64,000 nt of DNA from Novosphingobium sp. Rr 2-17 (GCF_000272475.1 NZ_AKFJ01000010.1:1-64000); one strand, 5' to 3'; positions 33,048 through 43,568 are shown, counted from the first letter of the stretch. Numbers and translations: made by a program. Notes: generated from the letters alone by a model not told the origin.

Positions 33048-33980
33048 ATGCACAAGCTGGCCGGGATCGAACTGGGCGGAACCAAGACCGTGGTTTCGCT
33101 GGGACAAGCAGGCCGCATCCACGAGCGGATTGAATTCCCCACCACCGACGCGCACGAAACCCTGTCGCGTGCGCTCGAGGTGATCGAGGGCTGGCGCGAG
33201 GACAAGCCGATCGACGCGGTCGGCATCGCCAGCTTCGGCCCGGTGCGCGTCACGCGCGAGGCCGGCGATTACGGCTTCATGCTCGATACGCCCAAGCCCG
33301 GTTGGGCCGGCGCCGACATACTCGCGCCGTTCGCTGATGCGCTGGCGTGCCCGATTGCCATCGATACCGACGTCAACGCCGCTGCCCTGGCCGAGCATCG
33401 CCTGGGCGCGGGGCGCGGATGCTCCAGTCTGGTCTACCTTACGATCGGCACCGGCCTTGGCGGCGGAGTGGTGGTCGAAGGGGTGCCGATCCATGGCGAT
33501 CTTCACCCGGAGATCGGCCACGTTCGCTTGCGCCGCATGGCCGGAGACGGCTTTGCGGGGACATGCGCCTTCCACGGCGATTGCGCCGAAGGGCTGCTGG
33601 CGGGGCCCGCGTTGGCCGCGCGGCTGGGCACGCATCCCTCGCGGGTGCCGCCCGAGGACGAGCGGTGGCTTGGCGTGGCGCAAGACCTGGCGGAGCTGCT
33701 CTCCATGCTGGTGCTCACCCTCTCGCCGCAGCGGATCGTGGTGGGCGGCGGGGTTGCCAACAAGCAACCGCACTTACTGCCGGCGGCGGTCGCGCGGATG
33801 CCGGCGATCCTGGGCGGCTACTTGCGCGACTGCACTCGTGAACACTTGGCGGGCATGGTTACGCTTCCGGAACTGGGCGATGATGCCGGTCCGATGGGAT
33901 CGTTGCTGGTTGCGGCCAGAGCGCTGGACAGATCGCTGGCCAGATCACTGGAAGGCCCATCGCCCACGGGATTAATCTGA
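33048..33980 (+). CDS. ROK-family sugar kinase (fructokinase-like)
   Basis: A 310-residue ROK kinase: LAGIELGGTKTVVSLG phosphate-binding start, DTDVNAAALAEHRLGAGRG, YLTIGTGLGGGVVVEG, the HPEIGHVRL/GTCAFHGDCAEGL zinc-type motif, and RIVVGGGVANKQPHLL. The overall pattern is that of bacterial fructokinases (ScrK/Mak-like ROK). It has no sugar-transport neighbour and appears to be a single gene. The 205-bp gap to the glutamate dehydrogenase holds no clear element. Confidence 0.88.
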   Translation: MHKLAGIELGGTKTVVSLGQAGRIHERIEFPTTDAHETLSRALEVIEGWREDKPIDAVGIASFGPVRVTREAGDYGFMLDTPKPGWAGADILAPFADALACPIAIDTDVNAAALAEHRLGAGRGCSSLVYLTIGTGLGGGVVVEGVPIHGDLHPEIGHVRLRRMAGDGFAGTCAFHGDCAEGLLAGPALAARLGTHPSRVPPEDERWLGVAQDLAELLSMLVLTLSPQRIVVGGGVANKQPHLLPAAVARMPAILGGYLRDCTREHLAGMVTLPELGDDAGPMGSLLVAARALDRSLARSLEGPSPTGLI

Positions 33981-34185
33981 AGGCTATTGGGCTCTGAAAT
34001 GGGTTGGCATTTCTTGCGAACACATGAAATAATATTGCGCTGTCTTCGTGCGGTGATACAACGCCAGCACGTCGTCGGCGCATCTGATTATGGGCGATCG
34101 GCAGGTGTCGTGCCGGCTGGATCGGCCTATATATATGGTTGCGGCACGGCTGGGCCTACGGCGGCCCTGGATCGCGGAGAGAACG

Positions 34186-37100
34186 ATGAGCGCAAGTGAA
34201 CTCGCTGTTTCGGGGCGCTCGCGCCCGGCCAAGAAGGCCGCTTCGAAAAAGATGCTCGAAACGGGCCTTGTCGAACGGCTGCGCGACACTCTCCTGCCGG
34301 GCGATATCCCGGCGGATGGCAACTGGCTGCAGGAAGCTGCACGCTTCCTGCTGGCTGCAGCGGCGCAGCGGACGCCCGCCGAACCCACGATCGAACTGGT
34401 CACGGCCAGTATGCAAGCCAACGACGAACGCCGTATCCTGCGCATCGCCATCGTCAATGACGACATGCCGTTTCTGGTCGATTCGGTCGCGTCCGCCATC
34501 GCCGCTGCCGGGTTGGTGGTGGACCGCCTGGTGCATCCGGTGCTGGGCGTGGCACGTGACGAGGCAGGCAAGCTGCTCGACCTGACCGAAGATGCCGCCA
34601 CTGGCCGCGAATCGATGATCTACATCGAAACCGCGCGGGTCGATGGCCGCCAGCGCCGCGAACTGCTGCATTCACTGGAAGTGACTCTCGCCGATGTCCG
34701 CATTGCCGTCGCCGACTGGCCGCGCGCGGTAGAGGCGATGCGCGCCGATGCCGATACCGTGGCCGAGGCGGACCCGGAAGGGGCAGCGCTGCTCCACTGG
34801 TTCGCCGATGGCATGCTGACCCAGTTGGGCCACGTCACCCGCAAGCGCGACGGCAGCCATTCGCAACTGCTCGGCGTCTGTCGGCGCGGGGCGAAGGACA
34901 TCCTGTCCGATGCCAGCTACGCGCGCGCTTTTGAGGTTTTCGATGCTGATCGGGCTTCCGGCAAGCTGGAGGCGCCGCTGGTCATCAAGGCCAATTGGAT
35001 GGCGACAGTCCACCGCCGGGTGCCGATGGACTTGTTCCTGGTGCCGGTGATCGAAAAAGGGAGCGTCGTCGCGCTGTCGGTCCATGCCGGGATATGGACC
35101 AGCGCCGCGCTGGCCTCCCCGCCGGACCGGGTGCCGCGCCTGCGTCGGATTCTCAGCGGCTTTGGCGACAAGCTGGGGCTCGACCCGGTCAGCCACACCG
35201 GCAAGGCGCTGGTCCACGCGCTGACGAGCCTGCCGCATGACCTGGTACTGGGACTGAGTATCGAAGAGGTGGAGCGGCTGGCGACGACGATGACCGGCCT
35301 GGTCGATCGCCCGCGCCCGCGCTTGCTCATCACCCGCGCACCGCTGATGCGCCACTTGTTCGCGTTCGTCTGGCTGCCGCGCGATACGCTCTCCACTCAG
35401 ATGCGCACCCGCATCCAGGGCATGCTGGAGGAAGCCGCGCAGGCGCCGACGCTGGATTGGAGCTTGCACGTCGAGGCCGGCAACCTCGCGATGTTGCGCT
35501 ACACCCTCGACATTCGCGAAGGCGTGCACGAGCCGGACGAAGCTGAGCTGGACCATAGCCTGCAAGTCATACTGCGCGGCTGGCCCGAAGCCGTCGCGGC
35601 GGCGCTGGCCCAAACGCTGGAACCGGGCCGCGCCGCCGCCATCGCCGGGCGCTACGCCGAGGCTTTTCCGATGGGCTACCGCAGTGCCTACGGCGCGTCC
35701 GAGGCCGCGATCGACATTTCGCATCTGCGCCGGATCGTCGTGGGCGAGGCTGCCGATGCCGAGCGCCCCCAGGGCCAGCGCGATGTTCGTTTCCATGTTC
35801 GCGAGGGCGAGGAAGCCGCCCATCTCCACCTCAAAATCTACCAGGCCGAAGGTAGCCTCGCGTTGTCGGACGCGGTGCCGGCGCTGGAGAACTTCGGCTT
35901 CCGGGTGCTGGGCGAAATGCCCACCGCGCTCGACAATGGCCGGCTGGGCACCATCCACGACTTCGTGCTGACGTCGCTCGACGGGCGCGAAGGCAGCGCG
36001 GTCATGGGCTTGTCCGCCCTCATCGAAGACGCATTGCGCGATGTGCTTAATGGCAGCAGCGAGAACGATGCCTTCAACCGCCTCGTCCCCGCGCTGGGCC
36101 TGGGCAAGCGCGAGACGAACTGGCTGCGCGCCTGGTATCGCTACTTGCGGCAGGCCGGCACCCATTTCGGTATCTCCACCGTGGTCGATGCGCTGCTGGT
36201 CGCCCCGTCCGTCACCCTGGCGATCGTTGCGCTGTTCGGCGCGCTTCACGATCCGGCGTTCGAAGGCGATCGCAAGGCTGCGCGGCGCGATGCGGAAGAC
36301 GCGATCCGCACGGGCCTGGCGGGCGTCGGCGCAATCAACGACGACCGCCTGCTGCGCGCCTATCGCGATATCGTGCTGGCGATGCTGCGCACCAATGCGT
36401 TCGCGCCGGCGGGCCAGGTGGCGCTGGCGTTCAAGTTCGATTCCGCGCTCGTCCCCGGCTTGCCTCGGCCCGTGCCGTGGCGCGAAATCTTTATCTATTC
36501 GCGCCGGGTGGAAGGCATCCACTTGCGCGCCGGCCCGGTCGCGCGCGGTGGCCTGCGCTGGTCCGATCGCCGCGACGATTTCCGCACCGAAGTGCTGGGC
36601 CTGATGAAGGCGCAGCGCGTCAAGAACGCGGTGATCGTGCCGACCGGGGCAAAGGGCGGCTTCTATCCCAAGCAATTGCCCGACCCGCAGCGTGACCGCG
36701 CGGCCTGGGCCGCCGAAGGGCAGGCCAGCTACGAAGTCTTCGTCGATACCTTGCTGTCGATCACCGACAACATCGTCGCCGACAAGGTGGTCCATCCGCA
36801 AGGCATCGTCGTGCTCGATGGGGCCGACCCGTACTTCGTGGTCGCGGCGGACAAAGGCACGGCCAAGTTCTCCGACGTTGCCAACGGCATCGCCGAACGC
36901 CGCGATTTCTGGCTGGACGATGCTTTCGCCAGCGGCGGCTCGAACGGGTACGACCACAAGGCGATGGGCATCACCGCCAAGGGCGCCTGGCTTTCGGTCC
37001 AGCGCCACTTCCTGGAAATGGGCATCGACGTGCAAGCGGACCCGGTGCAAGTCGTCGGCTGCGGGGATATGTCCGGCGATGTGTTCGGCAACGGCATGTT

Positions 37101-38937
37101 GCTGTCCAAGAGCCTAAAGCTGGTCGCCGCGTTCGATCATCGCCATGTCTTCCTCGATCCCGATCCCGATCCGGCGAAAAGCTGGCAGGAACGCAGCCGT
37201 TTGTTCGACCTGCCGGTTTCAAGCTGGGCGGACTATGACAAGGCGCTGATCTCGACCGGGGGCGGCATCTATCCGCGCAGCCTCAAGTCGATCCCGCTCA
37301 GCGCCGAAATCCGCGAAGTGCTGGGCATCGAAGCCAGCGAGATCGACCCAGATACGTTGATATCGGCGATCCTGTGCGCGCCGGTGGACTTGCTGTGGTT
37401 CGGCGGCATCGGCACCTATGTGAAGGCGTCTGCCGAAAACAACGTGGCAGTGGGTGATTTCGCCAACGACGGCTTGCGCGTCAGCGGCAGCGAAGTGCGC
37501 GCGCATGTGATCGGCGAAGGCGCGAACCTGGGCGTGACGCAAGCCGGACGTATCGAATACGCGCTGCGCGGCGGGCGCATCAATGCTGACTTCATCGACA
37601 ATTCGGCCGGCGTCGATTGTTCGGACAACGAGGTCAACATCAAGATCGCCCTGGCCGCCGCCAAGCGCGCCAACAAGCTGACCGAGCGCAAGCGCGTCGA
37701 CGTACTGCGTAGCATGACCGACGATGTCGCCGCCCTGGTGCTGGAGGACAACCGCCTCCAGGCCTTGGCGCTCTCGATCGCGGAGAAGGGCGGGGCGTCC
37801 GCGATCCCGTCGCAGTTGCGGCTGATCGAAACGATGGAGGAAGGCGGCTACCTCGATCGCAAGACCGAGGGGCTGGCGGAGAACGAAGTGCTGGCGCGCC
37901 GCGCCCAGGACGGGCGCGGGCTGACCCGGCCCGAGCTTGCGGTGCTGCTCTCCAGCGGCAAGCTGCTGTTGCAAGAAGCGATCGAGCATAGCGAATTGGC
38001 CGCTGATCCGCTGCTGGAGCCGCTGCTGCTCGATGCCTTCCCGGCAGCGATGCAGGACAAGTTCGGTCGGTTCATCAAGGGCCACCGCCTGGCGAAGGAA
38101 ATCATCGCCACCAAGCTGGCCAACCGCATCATCAACCGGCTGGGCATCGTCCACCCCTTTGAGCTGGCCGAGGAAGAAGGCGCCGACATGGCGCAGATCG
38201 CCGCTGCCTTTGCGCTGGCGGACAAGCTGTTCGGCCTCGAAGCCTTGTGGGATCGGCTGGAGACGGCTGCGATGCCCGAGCCGGTGCGGTTGTTGTTGTT
38301 CGACCGTGTCGCCGCCACCGTGCGCAGCCACATGGCCGATCTGCTGCGGGCGGGGGCAGGGCATGTCTCGCCATCCGACCTCATCAAGCGGTTGTCGAAG
38401 GGCATCGCGGCTTTGTCCACCGACACTGTCGAGCTTCTGGGCGAACGCACCTTGGCCCATTCCCGCACGCTCAAGGCCGGGATGCTCGAAGCCGGCGCGC
38501 CGGACGAACTGGCGGGGGAAGTGGGCAACTTGTTCGACCTGGACGGCGCGGTGGGCATTGCCGACCTTGCCGCCGAAACCGGGATCGCCCCGCGTCGCCT
38601 GGTCGCCGCGTTCACCCGCGTTGGGTCGGGCCTTGGCTTGGACTGGGCGCAAAGCACGGCGGCGATGATGAGCCCGTCCGATCCGTGGGAGCGTTTGCTG
38701 GTCGCCGGGCTAGCGCGCGATTTCCAGCAGATGCGGCTGGACTTCCTCAAGCGCCTGGCAACCACCAAGGCCGCGCGCAACGATCTGGTCGCCGCCGCCG
38801 AGGACTGGGGCCGTCGCCACGCCAGCGCCATGACCGCGTTTCGCGCCATGGTTCACCGGGCGGAAAAGACCTTGCCGATCACCCCGGCGATGCTGGCCCA
38901 GATCGCCAGCCAGGCGCGCAACTTGCTGGGACGCTGA
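34186..38937 (+). CDS. gdh: NAD-glutamate dehydrogenase, large (about 180 kDa) type
   Basis: Oxidatively deaminates glutamate to 2-oxoglutarate with NAD. At 1583 residues it matches the large bacterial class, with long regulatory N-terminal (ACT-like segments, MPFLVDSVASAIA) and C-terminal parts around the central catalytic region: GPVARGGLRWSDRRDDFRTEVLGLMKAQRVKNAVIVPTGAKGGF, DGADPYFVVAADKGTAKFSD, WLDDAFASGGSNGYDHK, VQVVGCGDMSGDVFGNGM, and RVHVIGEG-type EGANLGVTQAGR. ATG at 34186 follows GGAGAG; the frame opens earlier at 34090. It is a likely sink for glutamate from arginine catabolism. Confidence 0.95.
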   Translation: MSASELAVSGRSRPAKKAASKKMLETGLVERLRDTLLPGDIPADGNWLQEAARFLLAAAAQRTPAEPTIELVTASMQANDERRILRIAIVNDDMPFLVDSVASAIAAAGLVVDRLVHPVLGVARDEAGKLLDLTEDAATGRESMIYIETARVDGRQRRELLHSLEVTLADVRIAVADWPRAVEAMRADADTVAEADPEGAALLHWFADGMLTQLGHVTRKRDGSHSQLLGVCRRGAKDILSDASYARAFEVFDADRASGKLEAPLVIKANWMATVHRRVPMDLFLVPVIEKGSVVALSVHAGIWTSAALASPPDRVPRLRRILSGFGDKLGLDPVSHTGKALVHALTSLPHDLVLGLSIEEVERLATTMTGLVDRPRPRLLITRAPLMRHLFAFVWLPRDTLSTQMRTRIQGMLEEAAQAPTLDWSLHVEAGNLAMLRYTLDIREGVHEPDEAELDHSLQVILRGWPEAVAAALAQTLEPGRAAAIAGRYAEAFPMGYRSAYGASEAAIDISHLRRIVVGEAADAERPQGQRDVRFHVREGEEAAHLHLKIYQAEGSLALSDAVPALENFGFRVLGEMPTALDNGRLGTIHDFVLTSLDGREGSAVMGLSALIEDALRDVLNGSSENDAFNRLVPALGLGKRETNWLRAWYRYLRQAGTHFGISTVVDALLVAPSVTLAIVALFGALHDPAFEGDRKAARRDAEDAIRTGLAGVGAINDDRLLRAYRDIVLAMLRTNAFAPAGQVALAFKFDSALVPGLPRPVPWREIFIYSRRVEGIHLRAGPVARGGLRWSDRRDDFRTEVLGLMKAQRVKNAVIVPTGAKGGFYPKQLPDPQRDRAAWAAEGQASYEVFVDTLLSITDNIVADKVVHPQGIVVLDGADPYFVVAADKGTAKFSDVANGIAERRDFWLDDAFASGGSNGYDHKAMGITAKGAWLSVQRHFLEMGIDVQADPVQVVGCGDMSGDVFGNGMLLSKSLKLVAAFDHRHVFLDPDPDPAKSWQERSRLFDLPVSSWADYDKALISTGGGIYPRSLKSIPLSAEIREVLGIEASEIDPDTLISAILCAPVDLLWFGGIGTYVKASAENNVAVGDFANDGLRVSGSEVRAHVIGEGANLGVTQAGRIEYALRGGRINADFIDNSAGVDCSDNEVNIKIALAAAKRANKLTERKRVDVLRSMTDDVAALVLEDNRLQALALSIAEKGGASAIPSQLRLIETMEEGGYLDRKTEGLAENEVLARRAQDGRGLTRPELAVLLSSGKLLLQEAIEHSELAADPLLEPLLLDAFPAAMQDKFGRFIKGHRLAKEIIATKLANRIINRLGIVHPFELAEEEGADMAQIAAAFALADKLFGLEALWDRLETAAMPEPVRLLLFDRVAATVRSHMADLLRAGAGHVSPSDLIKRLSKGIAALSTDTVELLGERTLAHSRTLKAGMLEAGAPDELAGEVGNLFDLDGAVGIADLAAETGIAPRRLVAAFTRVGSGLGLDWAQSTAAMMSPSDPWERLLVAGLARDFQQMRLDFLKRLATTKAARNDLVAAAEDWGRRHASAMTAFRAMVHRAEKTLPITPAMLAQIASQARNLLGR

Positions 38938-38964
38938 TGGGAGAGGGGCCGGCTTGCTGGCCCC

Positions 38965-39426
38965 TCAATCCAGCGGCAGTTCGCGGCTCTGCTTGATCGT
39001 CTCCAGCACCACGATCGATTTCACGTCGCGCACGCCGGGAATGCGCAGCAGCGTCTTGAGAGTGATTTGCGAGAGATGCTCGACGTTGCGGGCAATGACG
39101 TGGACAAGATAGTCCATGTCGCCCGTTACTGCGTGGCAGGCGATGACGTGGGGGTTCTCCACGATCGCGGTTTCGAAAGTCAGGATGTTCTCGTCGCTGT
39201 GGGCGACGAGGTTGATGAGCACGTAGGCCTCCAGCTCGAACCCCAGCTTGCGCGGGTCCAGCACCGGCGCGTAGCCCAGGATGACCCCATCGTCCTCCAA
39301 CCGCTTGATCCGCCGGCTGACCGGCGTGGCCGACAGCGCCGTGCGATCGGCGACTTGCGCCACCGGCATCCGGGCATCTTCCTGCAAGGCAGCGATGATC
39401 TGGCGATCAAATTCGTCGAGCGACAT
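38965..39426 (-). CDS. Lrp/AsnC-family regulator
   Basis: A 153-residue regulator: HTH (DRQIIAALQEDARMPVAQVADRTALSATPVSRRIKRLEDDGVI) and a RAM/ACT effector domain (YAPVLDPRKLGFELEAYVLINL, HVIACHAVTGDMDYLVHVIARN). It is divergent from phhA with a 101-bp gap, the usual arrangement of a local amino-acid-responsive regulator, so control of the phenylalanine/tyrosine genes is likely but inferred. MSLDEFDRQI at 39426 is the family start; the longer frame would cross the promoter region. Confidence 0.92.
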   Translation of the reverse strand: MSLDEFDRQIIAALQEDARMPVAQVADRTALSATPVSRRIKRLEDDGVILGYAPVLDPRKLGFELEAYVLINLVAHSDENILTFETAIVENPHVIACHAVTGDMDYLVHVIARNVEHLSQITLKTLLRIPGVRDVKSIVVLETIKQSRELPLD

Positions 39427-39527
39427 GGATTCTCTAAATACAACGAAGTTTTTAGCGTTTTCCACTAATATCACGCAGTTGCGGATTTGCAATCGCACGG
39501 AAACTGCGCGGGCTCCGTGATAGTTCT

Positions 39528-40388
39528 ATGACTATGAAGAAGCCGCAAACCCAGACATCCGGCAGTGGCCTTCGCGGGGAGTACGAAGGCGCCGCTGACG
39601 ACTATACCGTCGGGCAGGATTGGCATGCCTATACCCCGGCGATGCACGATCGCTGGCGTCGGCTTTATGCGCGCCAGTCGGCCTTGGTCGAAACCCACGC
39701 CTGCGCTTCCTACCGCGCCGGGCTTGCCAAGCTGAATTGCGCCCAGGGTATTCCGCAGTTCGGCGATGCCAACGCCGTGCTGTCGGCCGAAACCGGCTGG
39801 CGGCTGGTGGCGGTCCCCGGCTTCATCCCCGACGCGGTGTTCTTCGATCACCTCGCCCATCGCCGCTTCCCCGTCACCCGCTGGCTGCGCGAGGAGCACG
39901 AGCTGGATTATCTGGCCGAGCCGGACGTCTTCCACGATTTCTTCGGCCATGTGCCGATGTTGCTGACCCCCGCCATCGCCGATTTTCTGGAGCTGTATGG
40001 CAAGGCCGGCGCCCGGGCGATCGAGATGGGCGCGCTTGATCTGCTGGCCCGGCTGTACTGGTATACGATCGAGTTCGGCCTCGTGCGGGAGGACGGGGAA
40101 TTGCGGGTGTTCGGCGCCGGCATCCTGTCCTCCGCCGCCGAAACCCGCTTCGCCATCGAGGACCGCGATGTCCTGCGGCTGCCGTTCGACCCGGTCCGGG
40201 TGATGCGGACGGGCTATATGATCGATGCGTTCCAAAAGACGTATTTCGTGCTCGAAAGCCTGCCGCAACTGATCGATGACCTGGTGGGGATGGATTTCGC
40301 GCCGCTCTACCGCACCTGGCGCAATGATGCGCCGCTTCCCGCCGGCGAATTGCTGCCGGGCGAAAAACCCCTCGGAGTGATCGCATGA
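39528..40388 (+). CDS. phhA: Phenylalanine 4-monooxygenase
   Basis: Hydroxylates phenylalanine to tyrosine with tetrahydrobiopterin. The 286-residue protein has the bacterial (CatD-only) length and the Fe ligands His136 and His141 ([10 protein letters not shown]) and Glu182 (YWYTIEFG). [18 protein letters not shown] and [19 protein letters not shown] match the family. Two ATGs (39528, 39534) are possible. Its stop overlaps the hppD start (ATGA), so phenylalanine is channelled to homogentisate by one transcript. The enzyme recycling pterin is not visible nearby. Confidence 0.95.
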   Translation: MTMKKPQTQTSGSGLRGEYEGAADDYTVGQDWHAYTPAMHDRWRRLYARQSALVETHACASYRAGLAKLNCAQGIPQFGDANAVLSAETGWRLVAVPGFIPDAVFFDHLAHRRFPVTRWLREEHELDYLAEPDVFHDFFGHVPMLLTPAIADFLELYGKAGARAIEMGALDLLARLYWYTIEFGLVREDGELRVFGAGILSSAAETRFAIEDRDVLRLPFDPVRVMRTGYMIDAFQKTYFVLESLPQLIDDLVGMDFAPLYRTWRNDAPLPAGELLPGEKPLGVIA

Positions 40389-41497
40389 CCGACTTGTTCG
40401 ACAATCCCATCGGTCTCGACGGCTTCGAGTTCGTCGAGTTTTCGGCGCCGGAAAAGGGCTTGCTGGAGCCGGTGTTCGCAGGGATGGGCTTCACCAAGGT
40501 CGCGCGCCATCGCAGCAAGGATGTGGAGCTGTGGCGGCAAGGCGAGATCAACTTCATCACCAATTACGAACCGCGCAGCCCCGCCTGGTTCTTCGCGCGT
40601 GAGCATGGGCCCAGCGCGTGCGGCATGGGCTTTCGCGTGGAAGACGCGCGGCGCGCCTATGCGCAATTGCTGGCGCTGGACGCCGAGCCGGTCGAGGTTT
40701 CCACTGGCCCGATGGAACTGCGCCTGCCGGGTATACGCGGCATCGGCGGCTCGATCATCTACTTGATCGACCGTTACGAACGCCTGCTCGAAGACGGCAC
40801 CGGCGACGGCGCGCTCAGCATCTACGACATCGATTTCGATTATCTGCCCGGCGTCGATCGCCACCCGGTGGGCGCCGGGCTCAAGCGGATCGATCACTTG
40901 ACGCACAACGTCTACGGCGGGCGGATGGCCTACTGGGCCGACTATTACGAGAAGCTCTTCAACTTTCGCGAGCTGCGCTATTTTGATATCAAGGGCGAGT
41001 ACACCGGCCTCACCAGCAAGGCGCTGACCGCGCCCGACGGCAAGATCCGCATCCCCCTCAACGAAGAAGGCGATGGCGGCAAAGGCCAGATCGACGAATT
41101 CCTGCGCCAGTTCAATGGCGAGGGCATCCAGCACATCGCGCTGATCGGCGACGATCTGCTAACTACCTGGGACCGTCTGAAGCAATCGGGCACCCCGTTC
41201 ATGACCCCGCCGCCGCCAGCCTATTACGAGATGCTGGAGGAGCGCTTGCCCGGCCACGGCCAGCCGGTGGAGCAATTGCGCTCACGTGGCATCCTGCTCG
41301 ATGGCTCGACGGACGGCGGCCAGCCCCGGCTGCTGCTGCAGATCTTCGCCGAGGCGCAAGTCGGCCCGGTGTTCTTCGAATTCATCCAGCGCAGCGGCGA
41401 CGAAGGGTTCGGCGAAGGCAACTTCAAGGCCCTGTTCGAAAGCATGGAACGCGACCAGGTGCGGCGCGGCGTGCTGAAGGTGGAGCCTGTGGAATAA
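40385..41497 (+). CDS. hppD: 4-hydroxyphenylpyruvate dioxygenase
   Basis: Turns 4-hydroxyphenylpyruvate into homogentisate. The 370-residue protein has two VOC halves and the Fe facial triad His171 (RIDHLTHNV), His250 (GIQHIALI) and Glu332 (VFFEFIQR), with the C-terminal [15 protein letters not shown] helix. It overlaps phhA by 4 bp. A transaminase for the preceding step and homogentisate dioxygenase for the next are outside the window. Confidence 0.95.
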   Translation: MTDLFDNPIGLDGFEFVEFSAPEKGLLEPVFAGMGFTKVARHRSKDVELWRQGEINFITNYEPRSPAWFFAREHGPSACGMGFRVEDARRAYAQLLALDAEPVEVSTGPMELRLPGIRGIGGSIIYLIDRYERLLEDGTGDGALSIYDIDFDYLPGVDRHPVGAGLKRIDHLTHNVYGGRMAYWADYYEKLFNFRELRYFDIKGEYTGLTSKALTAPDGKIRIPLNEEGDGGKGQIDEFLRQFNGEGIQHIALIGDDLLTTWDRLKQSGTPFMTPPPPAYYEMLEERLPGHGQPVEQLRSRGILLDGSTDGGQPRLLLQIFAEAQVGPVFFEFIQRSGDEGFGEGNFKALFESMERDQVRRGVLKVEPVE

Positions 41498-41567
41498 GGT
41501 TAAATCGGCCGGGGAGGCACGGCAAAAGCCACCTCTGCCGGCTTGTAACAAGAACGGGAGAGACACG

Positions 41568-42119
41568 ATGACTGATGGTCCAAGCCTGGGCGGTATCCAC
41601 CACGTCGCCTACCGATGCCGCGATGCCGCGCAGACGGTGCATTTCTATCGCGACGTGCTGGGCATGGATTTCATGCTGGCGATCGCGGAAGACACGGTGC
41701 CGTCCACCGGCGAGCCCGACCCATACATGCACGTCTTCCTCGATTGCGGCGGCGGCAACGTGATCGCTTTCTTCGAACTGCCCAACGCCCCCGAAATGGG
41801 TCGCGATGATGCGACCCCGGCCTGGGTGCAACACATCGCCTTCAAGGTGGATAGCGAAGAGGCGCTGCTGAGCGCCAAGGCGCGCGCACAGGCAGCCGGG
41901 CTCGACGTGATCGGGCCGACCCATCACGGAATATTCAAGTCGATTTACTTCTTCGATCCCAACGGCCACCGGCTGGAACTGGCCTGGCAGTTCGGAACCG
42001 CCGACCAGATGGCGAGCTTAAAGGCTGTGGCCGACGACATGCTCGAAGAATGGGCCCGCACCCGCAAGGCCCCCCGCCATGCCGCCTGGCTGCACGAAAA
42101 GATCGCGGCGGAAAGCTGA
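41568..42119 (+). CDS. VOC-family (glyoxalase/dioxygenase-like) protein
   Basis: A 183-residue vicinal-oxygen-chelate protein with the paired beta-alpha-beta modules: GIHHVAYRCRDAAQTVHFYRDVLGMDF, NVIAFFEL, WVQHIAFKVDSEEALLSAKARAQAAG and FKSIYFFDPNGHRLELAWQ. His and Glu ligands of a metal site are present. It follows hppD by 70 bp with its own GGAGAG ribosome site, so it probably belongs to the aromatic transcript; the substrate is unknown. A palindromic repeat follows its stop. Confidence 0.85.
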   Translation: MTDGPSLGGIHHVAYRCRDAAQTVHFYRDVLGMDFMLAIAEDTVPSTGEPDPYMHVFLDCGGGNVIAFFELPNAPEMGRDDATPAWVQHIAFKVDSEEALLSAKARAQAAGLDVIGPTHHGIFKSIYFFDPNGHRLELAWQFGTADQMASLKAVADDMLEEWARTRKAPRHAAWLHEKIAAES

Positions 42120-42137
42120 TCGAACCTCATCCCCCGT

Positions 42138-42225
42138 CGTCATTGCGAGGCGCCGAAGGCGGCGCGGCAATCCAGGGCGGTTTGCGACGCTCTGGATTGC
42201 TTCGCCCTTCGGGCTCGCAAAGACG
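42138..42225. repeat. Dispersed palindromic element, copy D (diverged)
   Basis: CGTCATTGCGAGGCGCCGAA at the left and GGGCTCGCAAAGACG at the right are the degenerate ends; AATCCAGGGC and CTCTGGATTG remain inside. The right end has lost the perfect CGCAATGACG. It sits between the converging VOC and astB genes. Confidence 0.82.
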
Positions 42226-42290
42226 AGACGAGAGGGGGAGAGCCGTCTCTCTCAAAATTCGGGTAGTGCCCAGCTTCAGCGCTAGTCGGT

Positions 42291-43568
42291 TCAAGGCCTA
42301 TCGCGGTCGAGTTTTTCCAGCCCCAGTTCGCCACACAAGGCCGAGCGTGCAGCCAGGCAGCGTTCCCATAGTGCCGGGTTATTGAGGTCTTCCACCGCGA
42401 TCCGCTCGGGCCACCACTGCGCCACCAGCGTCTCGATCCGGTCCAGCAGAGCAGGGGTCGCTATAAAGCGCGGGTCCACCGTGGCGGGATCGGCGACGAC
42501 GCGCAGGCGTAGGCACGCCGGGCCGCCGCCGTTCGCCATCGATTCGCGCAAGTCGTGGACGAACAAATGGCGGATCGGGCCATTGCCGGCGACATGCGCT
42601 TCCAGCCAGCGCCACACCGATGGCGTTTCGCGCGCCTCAGCCGGCAGCACCAGCGCTGCCTCACCGGAAGGCAGCGTCACCAATTGGGCGTTGAACAGAT
42701 AGGACCGGATCGCGTCTTCCAGGCTTACCGCGCTGGCGGGAACCTCAACGATCTCGACTTCGGGTAAGGCATCGCGAAGGCTGGCATAGAGGCCCTGCTT
42801 GTCCGCAAAGGCGAGTTCGTGCGCGAACAGCACGCGCTCGTTGGCGACGGCGACAACGTCGTTATGAAATGCCCCTGCCGCAATCGCTTCGGCGGATTGC
42901 CGGGCAAAGATCGTGCGCGCGGGATCGAGGCCATGAATGCGCGCGATCGCTTCCGACGCCGCGCGATGCTGACGCGCGGGGAACGGGCCGAGCGCTTCGG
43001 CGCCCCCCGCATTGCCGTACACGAACACTTCGACGCCCGGCGCATCGTGGCGGGCGCACAGCCGCATGTGGTTGGCTGCGCCTTCGTCTCCGAACGGGGG
43101 TGGCACCGGAGCATGGACGGCAAAGCGCGCGGCATCGGCGAAGGCGAGTTGCAACTGCGCCAGGGTTTCCGCCCACTCATGGCTGCGATGGGGCATGGTC
43201 ATCAGGTTGGCGACCGTCAGGTGGCAGCGCCCATCCTCGCAGTCTGCAGCGGGGGAAACGGTGGCCGCGTTGGCGGCCCACATCGATGACGCTGACATCG
43301 CATTGGCGCGCAAGCTGGGTGCAGCCTGCGCTACGGTGGTGCCAAGTTGCGCGAGCCAGTCCGCGTTCGGGCGGTGCTGGGGCAGGAAGAAGCCTTGGGC
43401 CAGGCCGCGCTCCAGGTTCGCCCGCATTTTCGCCAACCCCTGCAACGCTGCGGCGCGCGGGGCGGACGCTCTGCCGAAGTTGCGGGCAGAAGCGAGGTTG
43501 CCGAGGCTCAGCCCGGCATAGTTGTGGCTGGGGCCGACGATGCCGTCGAAGTTGATCTCGGTAAGCAT
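42291..43568 (-). CDS. astB: N-succinylarginine dihydrolase
   Basis: Second enzyme of the arginine succinyltransferase pathway, releasing ammonia and CO2 to give succinylornithine. The 425-residue protein has the family N-terminus (TEINFDGIVGPSHNYAGLSLGN), AMSASSMWAANAATVSP, HLTVANLMTMPHRSHE, FHNDVVAVANERVLFAHELAF and MANGGGPACLRLRVV. ATG at 43568 is chosen; the frame extends to 43631. It is on the same strand as the other ast genes but separated from astA by a small secreted-protein gene on the plus strand, so it must have its own promoter. Confidence 0.95.
   Translation of the reverse strand: MLTEINFDGIVGPSHNYAGLSLGNLASARNFGRASAPRAAALQGLAKMRANLERGLAQGFFLPQHRPNADWLAQLGTTVAQAAPSLRANAMSASSMWAANAATVSPAADCEDGRCHLTVANLMTMPHRSHEWAETLAQLQLAFADAARFAVHAPVPPPFGDEGAANHMRLCARHDAPGVEVFVYGNAGGAEALGPFPARQHRAASEAIARIHGLDPARTIFARQSAEAIAAGAFHNDVVAVANERVLFAHELAFADKQGLYASLRDALPEVEIVEVPASAVSLEDAIRSYLFNAQLVTLPSGEAALVLPAEARETPSVWRWLEAHVAGNGPIRHLFVHDLRESMANGGGPACLRLRVVADPATVDPRFIATPALLDRIETLVAQWWPERIAVEDLNNPALWERCLAARSALCGELGLEKLDRDRP

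Noticed and set aside
34672..37050. 792-codon open frame on the minus strand
   Set aside because: It lies wholly opposite the NAD-glutamate dehydrogenase gene and has Arg/His/Gln-rich composition without motifs; such antisense frames are expected in GC-rich coding DNA.
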